Of a DNA stretch of 64,000 bases, positions 33,003 to 43,099 are shown one piece after another. The stretch is taken from assembly GCF_026151205.1 (NCBI RefSeq), contig NC_087080.1, positions 17,364,894-17,428,893 of the forward strand, written 5' to 3'. Both the position numbers and the translations under genes were made by a program. The DNA is from Bolinopsis microptera (lineage: Eukaryota > Ctenophora > Tentaculata > Lobata > Bolinopsidae). Position 1 is the first letter of the stretch, and every line of letters begins with the position of its first letter. A model generated the notes under the pieces. That model worked only from the letters and a program-made list of their open reading frames with translations, made no database searches and had not been told where the DNA came from.

Positions 33003-35546
33003 ATGATTGACCCACTCATAAGAGCAAAACAAGATTACCAGTACATATTCCCACCTGAGTGGAGATACTCGCTCTTTGGGACGTTACTTATAACTGAAAA
33101 ACTGCAAAGGCAACTACACAACCAATGGTTCCTCATAAACTGCAGAAAAGAAAAGAAAATTCCGTCATTTATTCACCATTTGGTAAACCCTAAAATCCCT
33201 AACACTCCATCAAAATTTCTACAAGCATATCTTAAGACCACCTTAGCCTGGAAGAAGAGCATCTTAAACCTTAAAATCAAAGATTCATTTCGAATAACAA
33301 AAGACCTAGAAAGAAAACTTGAAGATATGTTGTCATACATTTTAAATTTAAATAGTAAAACGAGAGCTCAGACGAAATTCAAAAAAGATTCCCTAGACTA
33401 TCTTGAACTATACTCAGGTCAAATAAAAGCAGTTATAGAAAGAGACAAATTAGAAACACTAAAGAAGAAATTAAAGAAACTCACCACCTGGGAACGACCA
33501 CCTATTAATCAACCTAAGTCCACACCTAGAGTCACAGTAATTGGAACACCCGACCTACCGGATGGCACATTAGAGCTCTTAGATAGAGGTCCAAAATTCG
33601 CCCTACCAAACATGCCCACTAGAAAACAAGAGAAAGCTGAGATGCTGAAGGAAGTTGAAGTTGGATTAGAACGCTATGCGTATGGATCTAGGTACTTAGA
33701 TAATATTACAGAAGTGGATCAGACTAACAAGCCGCTTTTTCTAAGAAAACCAGAAGATTTCAAATTTCAGCCTCAACAAATTAATAACCCAGCCAAAGAA
33801 CACGTTCTCCAGGCAGTGAAAGCCGCAGTTATATTGGATTATGACAAGGCCCTAGGAAAGAAACAACACCACACCACTCTGAAAACTATTGACCAACAAC
33901 AGAAGATAGTTAAAGAGCTGAGAGCTAGGGACGACATTGTAATCAAAGTAGCTGATAAAGATAAACAGTTCGTGATCTCAGATAAAACTTTCTACATTAA
34001 GAAGGTAGAGGAAATGCTATCTGATACTCGTACATACAAACAACTGCCCAAAAATCCTCTTCCTCGCATGAACACAGATATAGATGGCTTGATAATTTCA
34101 CTTACACAAAAATATCCTTGGATCGGAGAACATTGTAATCCATATCTTCCTCGTATACCAGAGTTTTATTGTACATGGAAAACACACAAAGATATTTCAC
34201 CGCCACCCTTGCGACCTGTCACATCCCAAGTAGATTCACCAGCGGAAAGACTAGGTCATTTTGTTACCAATATACTTAACCAAGCACTAGACTTGGTTCC
34301 CGTTAACACTAAGAACACTCCTCAATTTCGGCAAAAATTAGAAAATCATTGGATGGGAAGAATAAACACAAACCACATAATGTTCACGGCTGATGTGAAA
34401 AGCCTCTACACAAATGTCCCACTTGTAGAAGGACACAAAGTTATCATAAAGTTCATAAAAAACAACAGGGATAAAATCGATACAAATGGAATGGACCTCG
34501 GGGACTTTGACTTGGTCCTCAAATCAGTCATACAGGCAGGATACTTCAGATTTGATTCAAAGTTCTACCAACAACTAAATGGACTCGGCATGGGTGTGAA
34601 ACCAGCTCCACCATTTGCAATAATCTATGTTTACTGTACAATCGAATTGCCTCTGATGGAGAACGACTATTCCTACATACCAGAAGCTCCCCCCAAACCA
34701 GTAGGACTCCCAATCATAGATATGTGGGATAGATATGTAGATGACTGCTTCAGCATAATCGAGGGAGATGAAGACACAGTACTATTGCTGTTTAACTACA
34801 TTAACTCGTTGAACAGGGATATACAGTTCACATATGAGTGCTCCAAAGATTGTGTTGCATTTTTGGACCTGAACATCTATATGAATACGGTGGACAAGAG
34901 GTTAGATTTTTCCTTATTTGTTAAACCAACCAGCCAGGACATATTCCTAAATTATGCCTCTGCTCACCCTCGTAGAACGATTCTGAACTCAAAAATAGCT
35001 TACTTATCATTACCTTATATAAATGAACAGACGTGTCGAAAAGTCTACTATACCCTAAGAAATCAAAACCTCTTGGATTCCACCAGGGTAACATTCACAT
35101 CAGGACAACGTCTCATGGAAGCTTTAACAAGATCTAGCCTACAGCAAACAAAATGCAATAAACAAAGTGACAGCAAATGCTACCAGTGCGATAAATCCTG
35201 CATGATCAAAAACATTTGCTACCAATTAATATGCCAAATATGTTATAAGTCCTACATTGGGGAAACTGGTAGGTTTAAAAGAAGTAGAGCCTGGGAACAC
35301 TACAAATCAGTAAGGGATGGCAACAAATCTACGGCCATGGGTAAGCACTACCTAGAGGAACATGCAGACATTTCAATGCCAAACATACCGTTTCGGTTTA
35401 TAGTTCGAAAAAGATGTAAAGACTATGTGGACCGTCAATTGTGGCAGTCGGTTCTAATAAAACGTGAAAACCCAGAAATAAATACTCAATTGTCTGAGTC
35501 CGTAAATGAAGGTGATTGGATAAAATATACTTGGAAGTTAATGTAA
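33003..35546 (+). CDS. Penelope-like reverse transcriptase with GIY-YIG endonuclease
   Basis: An 847-codon ORF from ATG at 33003. The N-terminal third is basic and helical. RT motifs are visible: motif A FTADVKSLYTNVP (about residue 460), motif B GLGMGVKPAPPFAI (about 528), and motif C WDRYVDDCFSII (about 577) with the YVDD catalytic pair, then FLDLNIY. The C-terminal part has a Cys-rich segment (CYQCDKSC) leading into CQICYKSYIGETGRFKRSR and a downstream EH, the GIY-YIG nuclease core. In this family the nuclease nicks the target and the RT copies RNA at the nick. The length and motif order are normal for the endonuclease-bearing class, and I see no stop or frameshift. It is likely functional or very recently so. 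Confidence 0.95.
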   Translation: MIDPLIRAKQDYQYIFPPEWRYSLFGTLLITEKLQRQLHNQWFLINCRKEKKIPSFIHHLVNPKIPNTPSKFLQAYLKTTLAWKKSILNLKIKDSFRITKDLERKLEDMLSYILNLNSKTRAQTKFKKDSLDYLELYSGQIKAVIERDKLETLKKKLKKLTTWERPPINQPKSTPRVTVIGTPDLPDGTLELLDRGPKFALPNMPTRKQEKAEMLKEVEVGLERYAYGSRYLDNITEVDQTNKPLFLRKPEDFKFQPQQINNPAKEHVLQAVKAAVILDYDKALGKKQHHTTLKTIDQQQKIVKELRARDDIVIKVADKDKQFVISDKTFYIKKVEEMLSDTRTYKQLPKNPLPRMNTDIDGLIISLTQKYPWIGEHCNPYLPRIPEFYCTWKTHKDISPPPLRPVTSQVDSPAERLGHFVTNILNQALDLVPVNTKNTPQFRQKLENHWMGRINTNHIMFTADVKSLYTNVPLVEGHKVIIKFIKNNRDKIDTNGMDLGDFDLVLKSVIQAGYFRFDSKFYQQLNGLGMGVKPAPPFAIIYVYCTIELPLMENDYSYIPEAPPKPVGLPIIDMWDRYVDDCFSIIEGDEDTVLLLFNYINSLNRDIQFTYECSKDCVAFLDLNIYMNTVDKRLDFSLFVKPTSQDIFLNYASAHPRRTILNSKIAYLSLPYINEQTCRKVYYTLRNQNLLDSTRVTFTSGQRLMEALTRSSLQQTKCNKQSDSKCYQCDKSCMIKNICYQLICQICYKSYIGETGRFKRSRAWEHYKSVRDGNKSTAMGKHYLEEHADISMPNIPFRFIVRKRCKDYVDRQLWQSVLIKRENPEINTQLSESVNEGDWIKYTWKLM

Positions 35547-35814
35547 TATTGAACTTATAAACCTAGATAATTTTTGATTAATCAGTTTTATGAAGGAGCT
35601 ATCTTGGTAAAATGTTTGTAGTATTATGAAGAATTGTTCACGGCTTGTTGCGGTTTGGATTCTTTTAGCCGTTATATTTTATGTTTCTTTTGGAAACATT
35701 TGTGATTGTTGTTGTGTTTCAAGATGTTATTTGTTGTTGTTATATTTCGTAGTATTAATAGATTATTTTAACATTGTATCTTTGCAGCTATGTAAGTTTT
35801 CAGTACGTGTTGTT

Positions 35815-35845
35815 TATGACAAAGGCATGTAGCCGAAACGTCGAC
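35815..35845 (+). ncRNA. Hammerhead-ribozyme-like motif in the Penelope terminal repeat
   Basis: The string AAAGGCATGTAGCCGAAACG has a short helix-II-like stem (GGC/GCC, 35824-35834) followed by GAAAC, the 3' core of a hammerhead. The 5' core should read CTGATGA but here is TTATGAC, so the motif is degenerate or a variant. Penelope-like terminal repeats are known to carry hammerhead ribozymes, which is why I looked. The inverted 5' copy is near 32725-32755. Confidence 0.35.
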
Positions 35846-35999
35846 AAAGAATTATGTTTTAACACACTGAGTGGAGACTCTCATTTCGTCAACTACAATT
35901 AAAAATAAATGATTGACCCACTCATAAGAGCAAAACAAGATTACCAATAATTATAGATTAATTGAAATAGTTGGTGACTTAGATCTTGGCTTTTTTGGA

Positions 36000-37090
36000 G
36001 CGGATGTGTTCTTTGACCTTGTCTGGAGTGCAAGTAATATACCTCGCTACTAAATTACCCAGCTGGCCACCTCACAACGTCAGACTGTCCAGTGTCCGTA
36101 TATACATATACGGATATAGATATAATAGCGCTACAAACACTGGAATTGTATTTGTGATGGATATTACCGTCATATCGTGACACTCGGACCATGCTATGGA
36201 ATTAACGCCGTCAACTTGTCAACGAGAAAACTGCTCAGCACTATTTAAATCACTTCTGGAACTGTGCCACGGAACTGTGAATTTAAAAAATCGAATTATT
36301 TGTGTTATCATAATTCTCATTTTCTCTTGACAAAACTGTAACAATGTTTGGGCTGGGTGTGTTGTTGAAGCAAAGCACGTTTGCTTGATATATTGAAACT
36401 ATTATCAGTGTAGAATTTTAATTCTTATAATCATTTATGATGTGTAATTATTAACATTAACTTCAGTAAAATGCAACCAACTAAGCAGCACATGTTAATT
36501 AGGTAATCACACTGTATCCCCTTCAATTGATATTGTACGGCTTTGTGATGATAAGTATAATAACATATTATGTTCGTTACTCACCCGTTTATAATTTTAG
36601 AACTCAATAATTGCACCTTTTGACCTTTTCTTCTTTGATTTGGTAGTTATTTGTGCTACAAACTTGTACTACACCAGTCATATTTGTATAGTTATGATAC
36701 ATATTCAAAAGCTTCCATTTGCATTGTCGAGCTTCAGCAAGCAGCATATATCTGGGGGTAGCTGTGGTACCCCCGCTAGTCTATTGGGGGGGGGGGGGGC
36801 TTAGAGAGGGAATGAGTGTAGTGGGGGGCGTATAGGGGGGCCGGGGGCATGGACAATTACAAGCTGCAAGAGGAGGTGAGGGCTGCAGAAGAGAGGTAAT
36901 AAGTTGGTGAGTGATGAAAGTTCTTAAAAAGATGTATTAATGGTAAATTGAAAAGGTAATAATTCAGTAGTGAGAGGAGGGGTCGAGGGGTCGTTCTTCA
37001 CAGGCAGGGGGTGGCACAGTGTTAAGTTTCACCAATAATCACAATCCTATAAATCCTTTCCCTAATTCGCTAAGAGCTCTAAAAGTAAAA
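36000..37090. other. Gene-less stretch with G-rich tracts
   Basis: AT-rich sequence, then a G-rich section (36784-36850, including a 15-bp G run). No exon is seen. It is the 3' flank of the alpha-tubulin gene. Confidence 0.5.
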
Positions 37091-37102
37091 GTTTAAAAAT
37101 AA

Positions 37103-38337
37103 TCAATATTCGCTAATTTCATGGTCCCCGTCATCAGGGGACTCCCTCCCCACCTCCTCGTAGTCCATCTCCAGAGCAGCCATGTCCTCCCGAGCCTCTG
37201 AGAACTCCCCCTCCTCCATACCTTCACCCACATACCAGTGAACGAAGGCTCTCTTTCTGTACATCAGGTCGAACTTGTGGTCCAGGCGAGCCCAGGCGTC
37301 TCCTATAGCCGTGGTGTTGGCCAGCATACAGACAGAGCGGAGGACTGGAGCTAGGTCCCCACCAGGGACGGCAGCAGGGGGCTGGTAGTTGATACCGACC
37401 TTGAACCCTGTGGGACACCAGTCTACAAACTGTATGTTCCTCTGGGTCTTTAGGGTGCTGATAGCCACGTTCACATCTTTAGGGACTACGTCACCTCGGT
37501 ACAGGAGACAGCAGGCCATGTACTTGCCGTGTCTAGGATCACATTTAACCATCTGGTTGGCAGGTTCAAAACAAGCAGCTGTAATCTGGTCCACTGAGAG
37601 CTGCTCGTGATAAGCTTTTTCTGGAGAGAAGACCGGAGAGTAGGTTACCAGAGGAAAGTGGATCCGGGGGAAAGGGACCAGGTTAGTTTGAAACTCTGTC
37701 AGGTCAACATTTAGAGCTCCATCAAATCGGAGAGAAGCAGTGATGGAGGAGACAATCTGTGCCATGAGTCTGTTCAAGTTGGTGTAAGAGGGCCTCTCAA
37801 TGTCAAGGTTCCGACGGCAAATGTCATAGACAGCCTCGTTATCAGCCATAAAGGCACAGTCCGAGTACTCTAAGGTGTTGTGCGTAGTGAGGACAGAATT
37901 GTAGGGTTCTACAACTGAGGTTCCCACTTTAGGAGAGGGGTAGATAGCAAACTCAAGCTTACTCTTTTTACCATAGTTCACTGCTAGTCTCTCAAGAAAT
38001 AGAGAGGTGAACCCGGAGCCAGTACCCCCTCCAAAGGAATGGAAGACGAGGAAGCCCTGCAGTCCACTACACGCGTCAGTGAGTTTCCTCACCTTATCCA
38101 CCAGCTCATCTATCTTCTCTTTTCCCACCGTGTAATGTCCTCTAGCATAGTTGTTAGCAGCATCCTCCTTGCCACTTATCAGCTGGTCCGGGTGGAAGAG
38201 TTGTCTGTAGGTTCCCAATCTAACCTCATCTATAACCGTCGGCTCCAAGTCCAAGAAGACAGCTCGAGGGACATGTTTCCCAGAACCAGTCTCCCAGAAA
38301 AAGGTGTTGAAGGAATCATCAGCTCCAGTGGTGGCGT
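37103..38337 (-). CDS. Divergent alpha-tubulin, large 3' exon; N-terminal exon not found
   Basis: From acceptor CAG at 38338 the exon codes about 410 residues to a stop at 37103. Alpha-tubulin hallmarks are present: [20 protein letters not shown], the GTPase signature GGGTGSG (in [14 protein letters not shown]), [50 protein letters not shown], and an acidic tail ending in EY, a substrate for detyrosination. It polymerises with beta-tubulin into microtubules. Differences from conserved isotypes include W for S in SETG and an unusual tail ([12 protein letters not shown]). The first 39 or so residues (MRECIS, GQAGVQ loop) are not in this exon, and I did not find them upstream. The acetylatable K40 position reads D-A-T-T-G-A, without Lys and one residue shorter. 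Confidence 0.92.
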
Positions 38338-38551
38338 CTGAAACAATTGAAACAAATCAAATTGCGGCAAACGTCCGTTTTCATGATATGTATAAACAAA
38401 AACCAATATTATATATATTTATACAGTTTTTTAATACTTCAACACCTCCTATATAACAAATAATTTGAGGATGACTGTAAAGTACCTTTTACCGACATTT
38501 GAATTCAAGGCGATGTGTTTACTGACAGTTTGTGGCTGACTGACAATATAC

Positions 38552-38555
<4 letters not shown>

Positions 38556-38584
<29 letters not shown>
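38556..38584. repeat. (AT)n microsatellite
   Basis: About 14 AT dinucleotides in the intron or flank upstream of the tubulin exon. Confidence 0.9.
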
Positions 38585-38587
<3 letters not shown>

Positions 38588-39419
38588 CATGTGCTGGACC
38601 TCTACACAATAAAAAAAAGCGTTGTGATTAATCTTCGATAGTCTTTGCATTGTTTATGTACATCATTTTGAAAATTATATCATTAAAGTAACTACAACCA
38701 ATAATAATCAGATACAATTGATAATAAATACAAACTAAAGCAGTGGAAAATCTTATGAACTGAAATTTAAAAAAGAAACTGAAAGCCGTTAAAAATGTAA
38801 CTCTTATCTTATCTCTTATCTAAATACTGATAACAGATATCTCGAAATTACTTATAATCACAACAAAAACCTGTAAAATTTATACTACGTAAAAAAGGTA
38901 ATATGCACGTCTCTGAAAATGGTATAGACTAAATAAAATCTACAAAATATACTAAAACTAAAACTAAGCTCCGCAGATATAAAAAGTAGATGTTACTATC
39001 ATGGTGTTCCAACCCCAAACCTTCAAGGTTTTCAATTGGGTCTGGTAGAACCCCTCTCTATCTTCCATAATCCTTTTCTTTTGTCTGCGTTACAAATATA
39101 GTCCAAAAACAAAAGCGTCTACGATAATGACAGAAAGGTGCTTACTAAGTGAGGAATTATAGCTCTATGGGTTCAAAAATCTAAATCAAGATCAATATCT
39201 AAAAAAATGGTTAACAAATGTACAACTTCTTATACCTTTCGTTATGTGCTCTTTTTGTTAAGAGAATCTCTTAGGGGATTTGAGGTAGTATAACCGACAT
39301 ACGACTGTTTACAAGTCTTACACTCCATTAAATTAATGAGGTTATAACTCTGACAAGATATATACTAGTTAAGGGGAAAACTTGTATAGAAAATATATAT
39401 TATATAATATATCCATATA

Positions 39420-39775
39420 CACATGTTTCGTCCAATCGGAACACATCAGTCATGGCACAAATCATCAGGGTTGTTTTTGCAGATGGCGGGTATCGATCCG
39501 GCAACGTTCGATTACTGCCCCGGAACCACGCCACTGAGCACTAAGCCATTAATGATTAGGAATAAAACATAGGTAACCAACCGCTCTACAATCAATACAG
39601 TAAGGAGCTTTGCATTAAGCTGAGCGGTATAAGATCCTTATTCAATCCCAAGAGTGCTCAAGCTTGAGTAAACTAGGCGAGCATATATTATCCATAGAAC
39701 AGTTTTTCGTTTTATAGGACTCATCAGTATGGCTCAAAATTCATCAGCGGTTGGTTTTGCTGATGGCGGGTATCG
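39420..39775 (-). mobile_element. Two tRNA-like SINE fragments
   Basis: On the minus strand 39550-39470 has a B-box-like GGATCGATACCCGCCATC preceded by tRNA-like TAGTGCTCAGTGGCGTGG. The body GCAAAAACAACCCTGATGA continues toward 39420. A second fragment with TTCGATACCCGCCATCAGC and the same body lies at 39775-39720. Both look like parts of one tRNA-derived SINE family, different from the SINE at 15226. Confidence 0.4.
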
Positions 39776-39779
39776 AAAT

Positions 39780-40910
39780 AATAATTATAAATGTATATAT
39801 ATATTTTAAAAAACCCTTTAATCTTCATTATAAAACAGGCGATATATTATATATGGATCCGTGCCCTTTTTCTGCACCACGGCATCAACTTTAACGCAAA
39901 AATTTCCGCCCAAAAAAAGTAAAAGACTCAAAAGAAATTTTTTGCGGTCAAATGCTTTTTTTTGCTTTTCAATCAGCATGAAAAAATAAAAAATAGGGGA
40001 TTTTAAAAAAAAGAAATTTTGTGCCAAAATTTGGATCCCCAAACGATTTAAAAGGGGAAATTATTTAGGGCCTTGAGCTTGCACCCTTTAGGGTTATACG
40101 GGTTCCGCTTTAAAGAATTAAAAGTGCCACGTTCTATGGAAATTTTTCGTCAGCCAAATTTTTTCATTGGGCAAACTGTCAGTTCGCACAAAAAGGAAAA
40201 ACAAAACTATTTTTCATTGCGGCCTCATCCCGCCCTTAAAAAAAACGTCCCACGTAATTCCTTGAAAACCCAAGATCGGAATTAAAATCTCATAAACGGG
40301 CGTGAAAAGACACGTTGACTTGTTCTAAAATTTGTTTTGGGGACAACGTGGATGAGGCCCTGGTCACAGAAAAAAAAACCCGACCCCACCATTTTCTAAC
40401 TAACGACAGGGGAAGCTAATTCCCCCGGGAAACAATATCGTATATAAAATACTCTGGAGGATTAAAATATCATAATCGTGTGGAAGAGTATTTTTATGGG
40501 GGGGAAAGTCAATGGGAAACAAAACTTCCGTTTTCTTGTCATGGTAGGGCAGACTTGACCATTTAAAAATCCAATTCACTTTGATTCAGTTGATCTTGGG
40601 GCAGTTTGTATAGTAATCGAAATATGTGGGTTTCTAAAATGACACCTTGGGGTTTCGGTACTAAAAAATACCCTAACTATGAAATCGGGGTAAGCTTTAA
40701 TAAAAAGGTTTTTGTTTTTCCCAGGGGAATAAAAGTAGGGGGGTTTAATTAAGAAGTCGAAACTTCAAAATTTCAGGATTCAGCCAATTTTGTTTATAAA
40801 TTCGATTTTACGGGCCATATTATTTAAAAAAACTGATGGTGATATTGCGTGATAAAAAGATTTTTTCGTTTTTTTTCATGGCTTGCCCAAACGGTTTAAA
40901 ATATTCTCAT
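39780..40910. other. Anomalous homopolymer-rich stretch
   Basis: Runs of four to eight identical bases follow one another with unusual density, and no repeat, exon or ORF makes sense of them. The texture differs from both flanks and it ends at a 51-bp G tract. It may be unpolished or low-coverage consensus. Confidence 0.45.
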
Positions 40911-40925
40911 GGGGGGGGGGGGGGT

Positions 40926-40961
<36 letters not shown>
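40911..40961 (+). repeat. 51-bp G tract with one T
   Basis: Fifty G with a single T at 40925. This is either an extreme homopolymer or an assembly artefact; it separates the anomalous stretch from normal-looking sequence. Confidence 0.9.
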
Positions 40962-40962
<1 letters not shown>

Positions 40963-42015
40963 CATATACTCTTGATTCTTTTGAGGAGACAGACTGAACG
41001 AGGGCTCCGTCCTTTTAAAATATAAATATAAATCTGTAAATATGACATTTGTCGTCTAGCGTCTAGCCTTATAATTATATAATTAATTTATACGATATTG
41101 ATGATTCAAGAGAATGACAGATGTTTAATGTTTATCAGTTTGACGTCCTCTGACCGCTGAAGAAAGCTGTTAATTTGTCGGGAAGCAGCAAATGAGGGAA
41201 AAGTAACATGTGTGTTATTTTGTGACAGTTGGTAAGGAAGTGATGAAGTAAAGCGAAACATACAGGAAACTAAGGAATAATAAAAGTGGCAGTGATATCG
41301 GAACTGTATTTATACTTGACGTAGGTGCAATGTGCATTACCAAGTGCTGTTATGCACGTTAGATGCTGGTCAATTGTATTATTGCACGTCATCATTGTCC
41401 GCATAATCTCACGATTGCAAGCAACCTCTGGTAGACAACATAAAGGGGTGACGTCAAACTTTGAAATTGTGTCGACAAGCAAGAAAACTGTCCTCTATTG
41501 TACGTGCTCACTGTTTTCTAGATGAAGAATGCAACCTGGAGCATAATAAACCAATCTGTCTGCAGTAAATGATTCGAGTAAACATATCTATCTAGAAATA
41601 TAGAAATATAGAAAACAGAACTCTGTAAGTCGAACGGTTGCTATCTAGGTAGGGTAAACACTAAACATTGTTGCTGGGAAGAATCATTAGCTAGCTTATG
41701 GATTGTTAACTCGTTACTGAATATATATTAGCAATCATCTACTTTACTAATGCTCTAATGTAAATGATCCGAAAGCTGTCTACGCATGTACGTTTGATAT
41801 GCATTTTTTATCCATCTGCAAACAATTTGAAAAGGTCAGAATATGAGAAAACAGGAGAATGAAGCCACAAGAGAAGATGCAAATGATAAACAAGAATGAA
41901 GGATGAAGTAAGCTTCCCCTCTATTAATTAAAGTAGGATGATTACATTAATGATCTTATGATTGAATCTCTAAGAAATTTTCGGTTTCAGTTAATGATTT
42001 AAAAGATGAGCTTAC

Positions 42016-42196
42016 CTTCTTCATCATCATTAAGTAAACCAACAACGTAAGGCGGCGTCAAACGAGCAGCCACATACTCATCGACCACGCACATGCTCAT
42101 CTTTGCTCCTTCAATCTCTGTCTTCTTCCTCTTTTCATCTCCATGACGCGGACGTGATGATGTGTATTGAGCAGTCCCATTAACGAAAGCATGTGG
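42016..42196 (-). CDS. Candidate exon, gene unknown
   Basis: Acceptor TTAATAG, then an open phase-0 frame of 60 codons ending at a good GTAAGC donor in phase 1 (..VVDEYVAARLTPPYVVGLLN, then DDEE). It could join in phase to the tubulin exon at 38337, giving D at the junction, but it does not resemble a tubulin N-terminus. Coding looks plausible; the gene it belongs to is unresolved. Confidence 0.35.
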
Positions 42197-43011
42197 CTAT
42201 TAAAAGTTTCATGGTTAGTGTTATTCTATAGGAAATTTCATCCGCCATCGTGTTAAATTTTTATTGAAATCATAACTTCATGATATAGCTTGTTAACATG
42301 ATTAGCTTTCATAAAGAAATGATGCTTCAACAAGTATAAACACTGTTAACTAATTATAGTTTGAGAATTAAGTGAGATCATTCATAAAATAAAGGTTATT
42401 TTCTGTCTCTGCTCTGTTCTATAATCTCTAAATGAAACAAGTTGTATTATCAGTACAGTGAACTGACAAAATGGGGCAATTTGGGAACTTTTGTACAAAC
42501 AACGAATATTTACATCATTTTAATTCTGAATCAATAGAGATTGTATAAACACTTTCTTACAAAAAGTTCAGTTATCCTTATCAAACTAATAAATAAGTGA
42601 CATGATCTGGAATTAAAGAGTCGAATAATTTATGAAACCTCCAAATACAGCAGCGCAACAGTAAGTTTATAAACAGGAGGAATTGGAGAAAAGGTCGACA
42701 CTTAACAGGGCTAAATAGTGAAATTAATAATGTAATGATGGTAATTCAATCTGCATCCAGCAACTGTTCTTAGGCTTTAATGATCAGACTTTCGTAGATG
42801 TATGGCGCTGTTATAATGTCACAGTAATCACAAGCAGGAGTAAAGCATGGAGTTGTTAATTGTGAGAATCTGGGGTTTTTATTCAGTACCGCTGAATGAA
42901 ACTGATATTGAAATCATTTGACACTAAGAGGGACTGTTCGGATCCATTAAAAGTTTAAAATCATATTTCTGAGATGGTTGGCGGTCCCCTCTGGAAGGTT
43001 CCTATGATGTA

Positions 43012-43085
43012 CAATTTTCAAAGGTTACTGGGTTTGGTGGTTGAGAACCAAGGGTTAACTGAGGAGCTTCCGTCCCTTTGTTAAT
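43012..43085 (-). CDS. Candidate exon, possibly terminal
   Basis: Acceptor TATTTTCAG, then INKGTEAPQLTLGSQPPNPV and, after six more residues, TAG at 43012. An internal GTAACC donor after PPNP would instead let it join in phase 0 to the candidate exon at 42196. There is no homology. Confidence 0.3.
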
Positions 43086-43099
43086 CTGAAAATATAAAT

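Larger units (their letters stand above)
32651..35959 (+). mobile_element. Full-length Penelope-like element with 13-bp target duplications
   Basis: The element is 32664-35946, flanked by ATAATTATAGATT at 32651-32663 and 35947-35959. Its architecture is that of Penelope-like elements. A 102-bp direct repeat lies at 32939-33040 and 35845-35946, the long terminal region (about 275 bp, 35628-35906) is present inverted at the 5' end (32664-32940), and one ORF with reverse transcriptase and GIY-YIG endonuclease lies between. The start codon lies inside the 5' direct repeat. Intact ORF, near-identical repeats and perfect target duplications indicate a recent insertion. Confidence 0.93.

Noticed and set aside
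35626-35832. Plus-strand 68-codon frame with a hydrophobic segment, and its mirror at 32735-32959
   Set aside because: Both are the Penelope terminal repeat read through in its two orientations.
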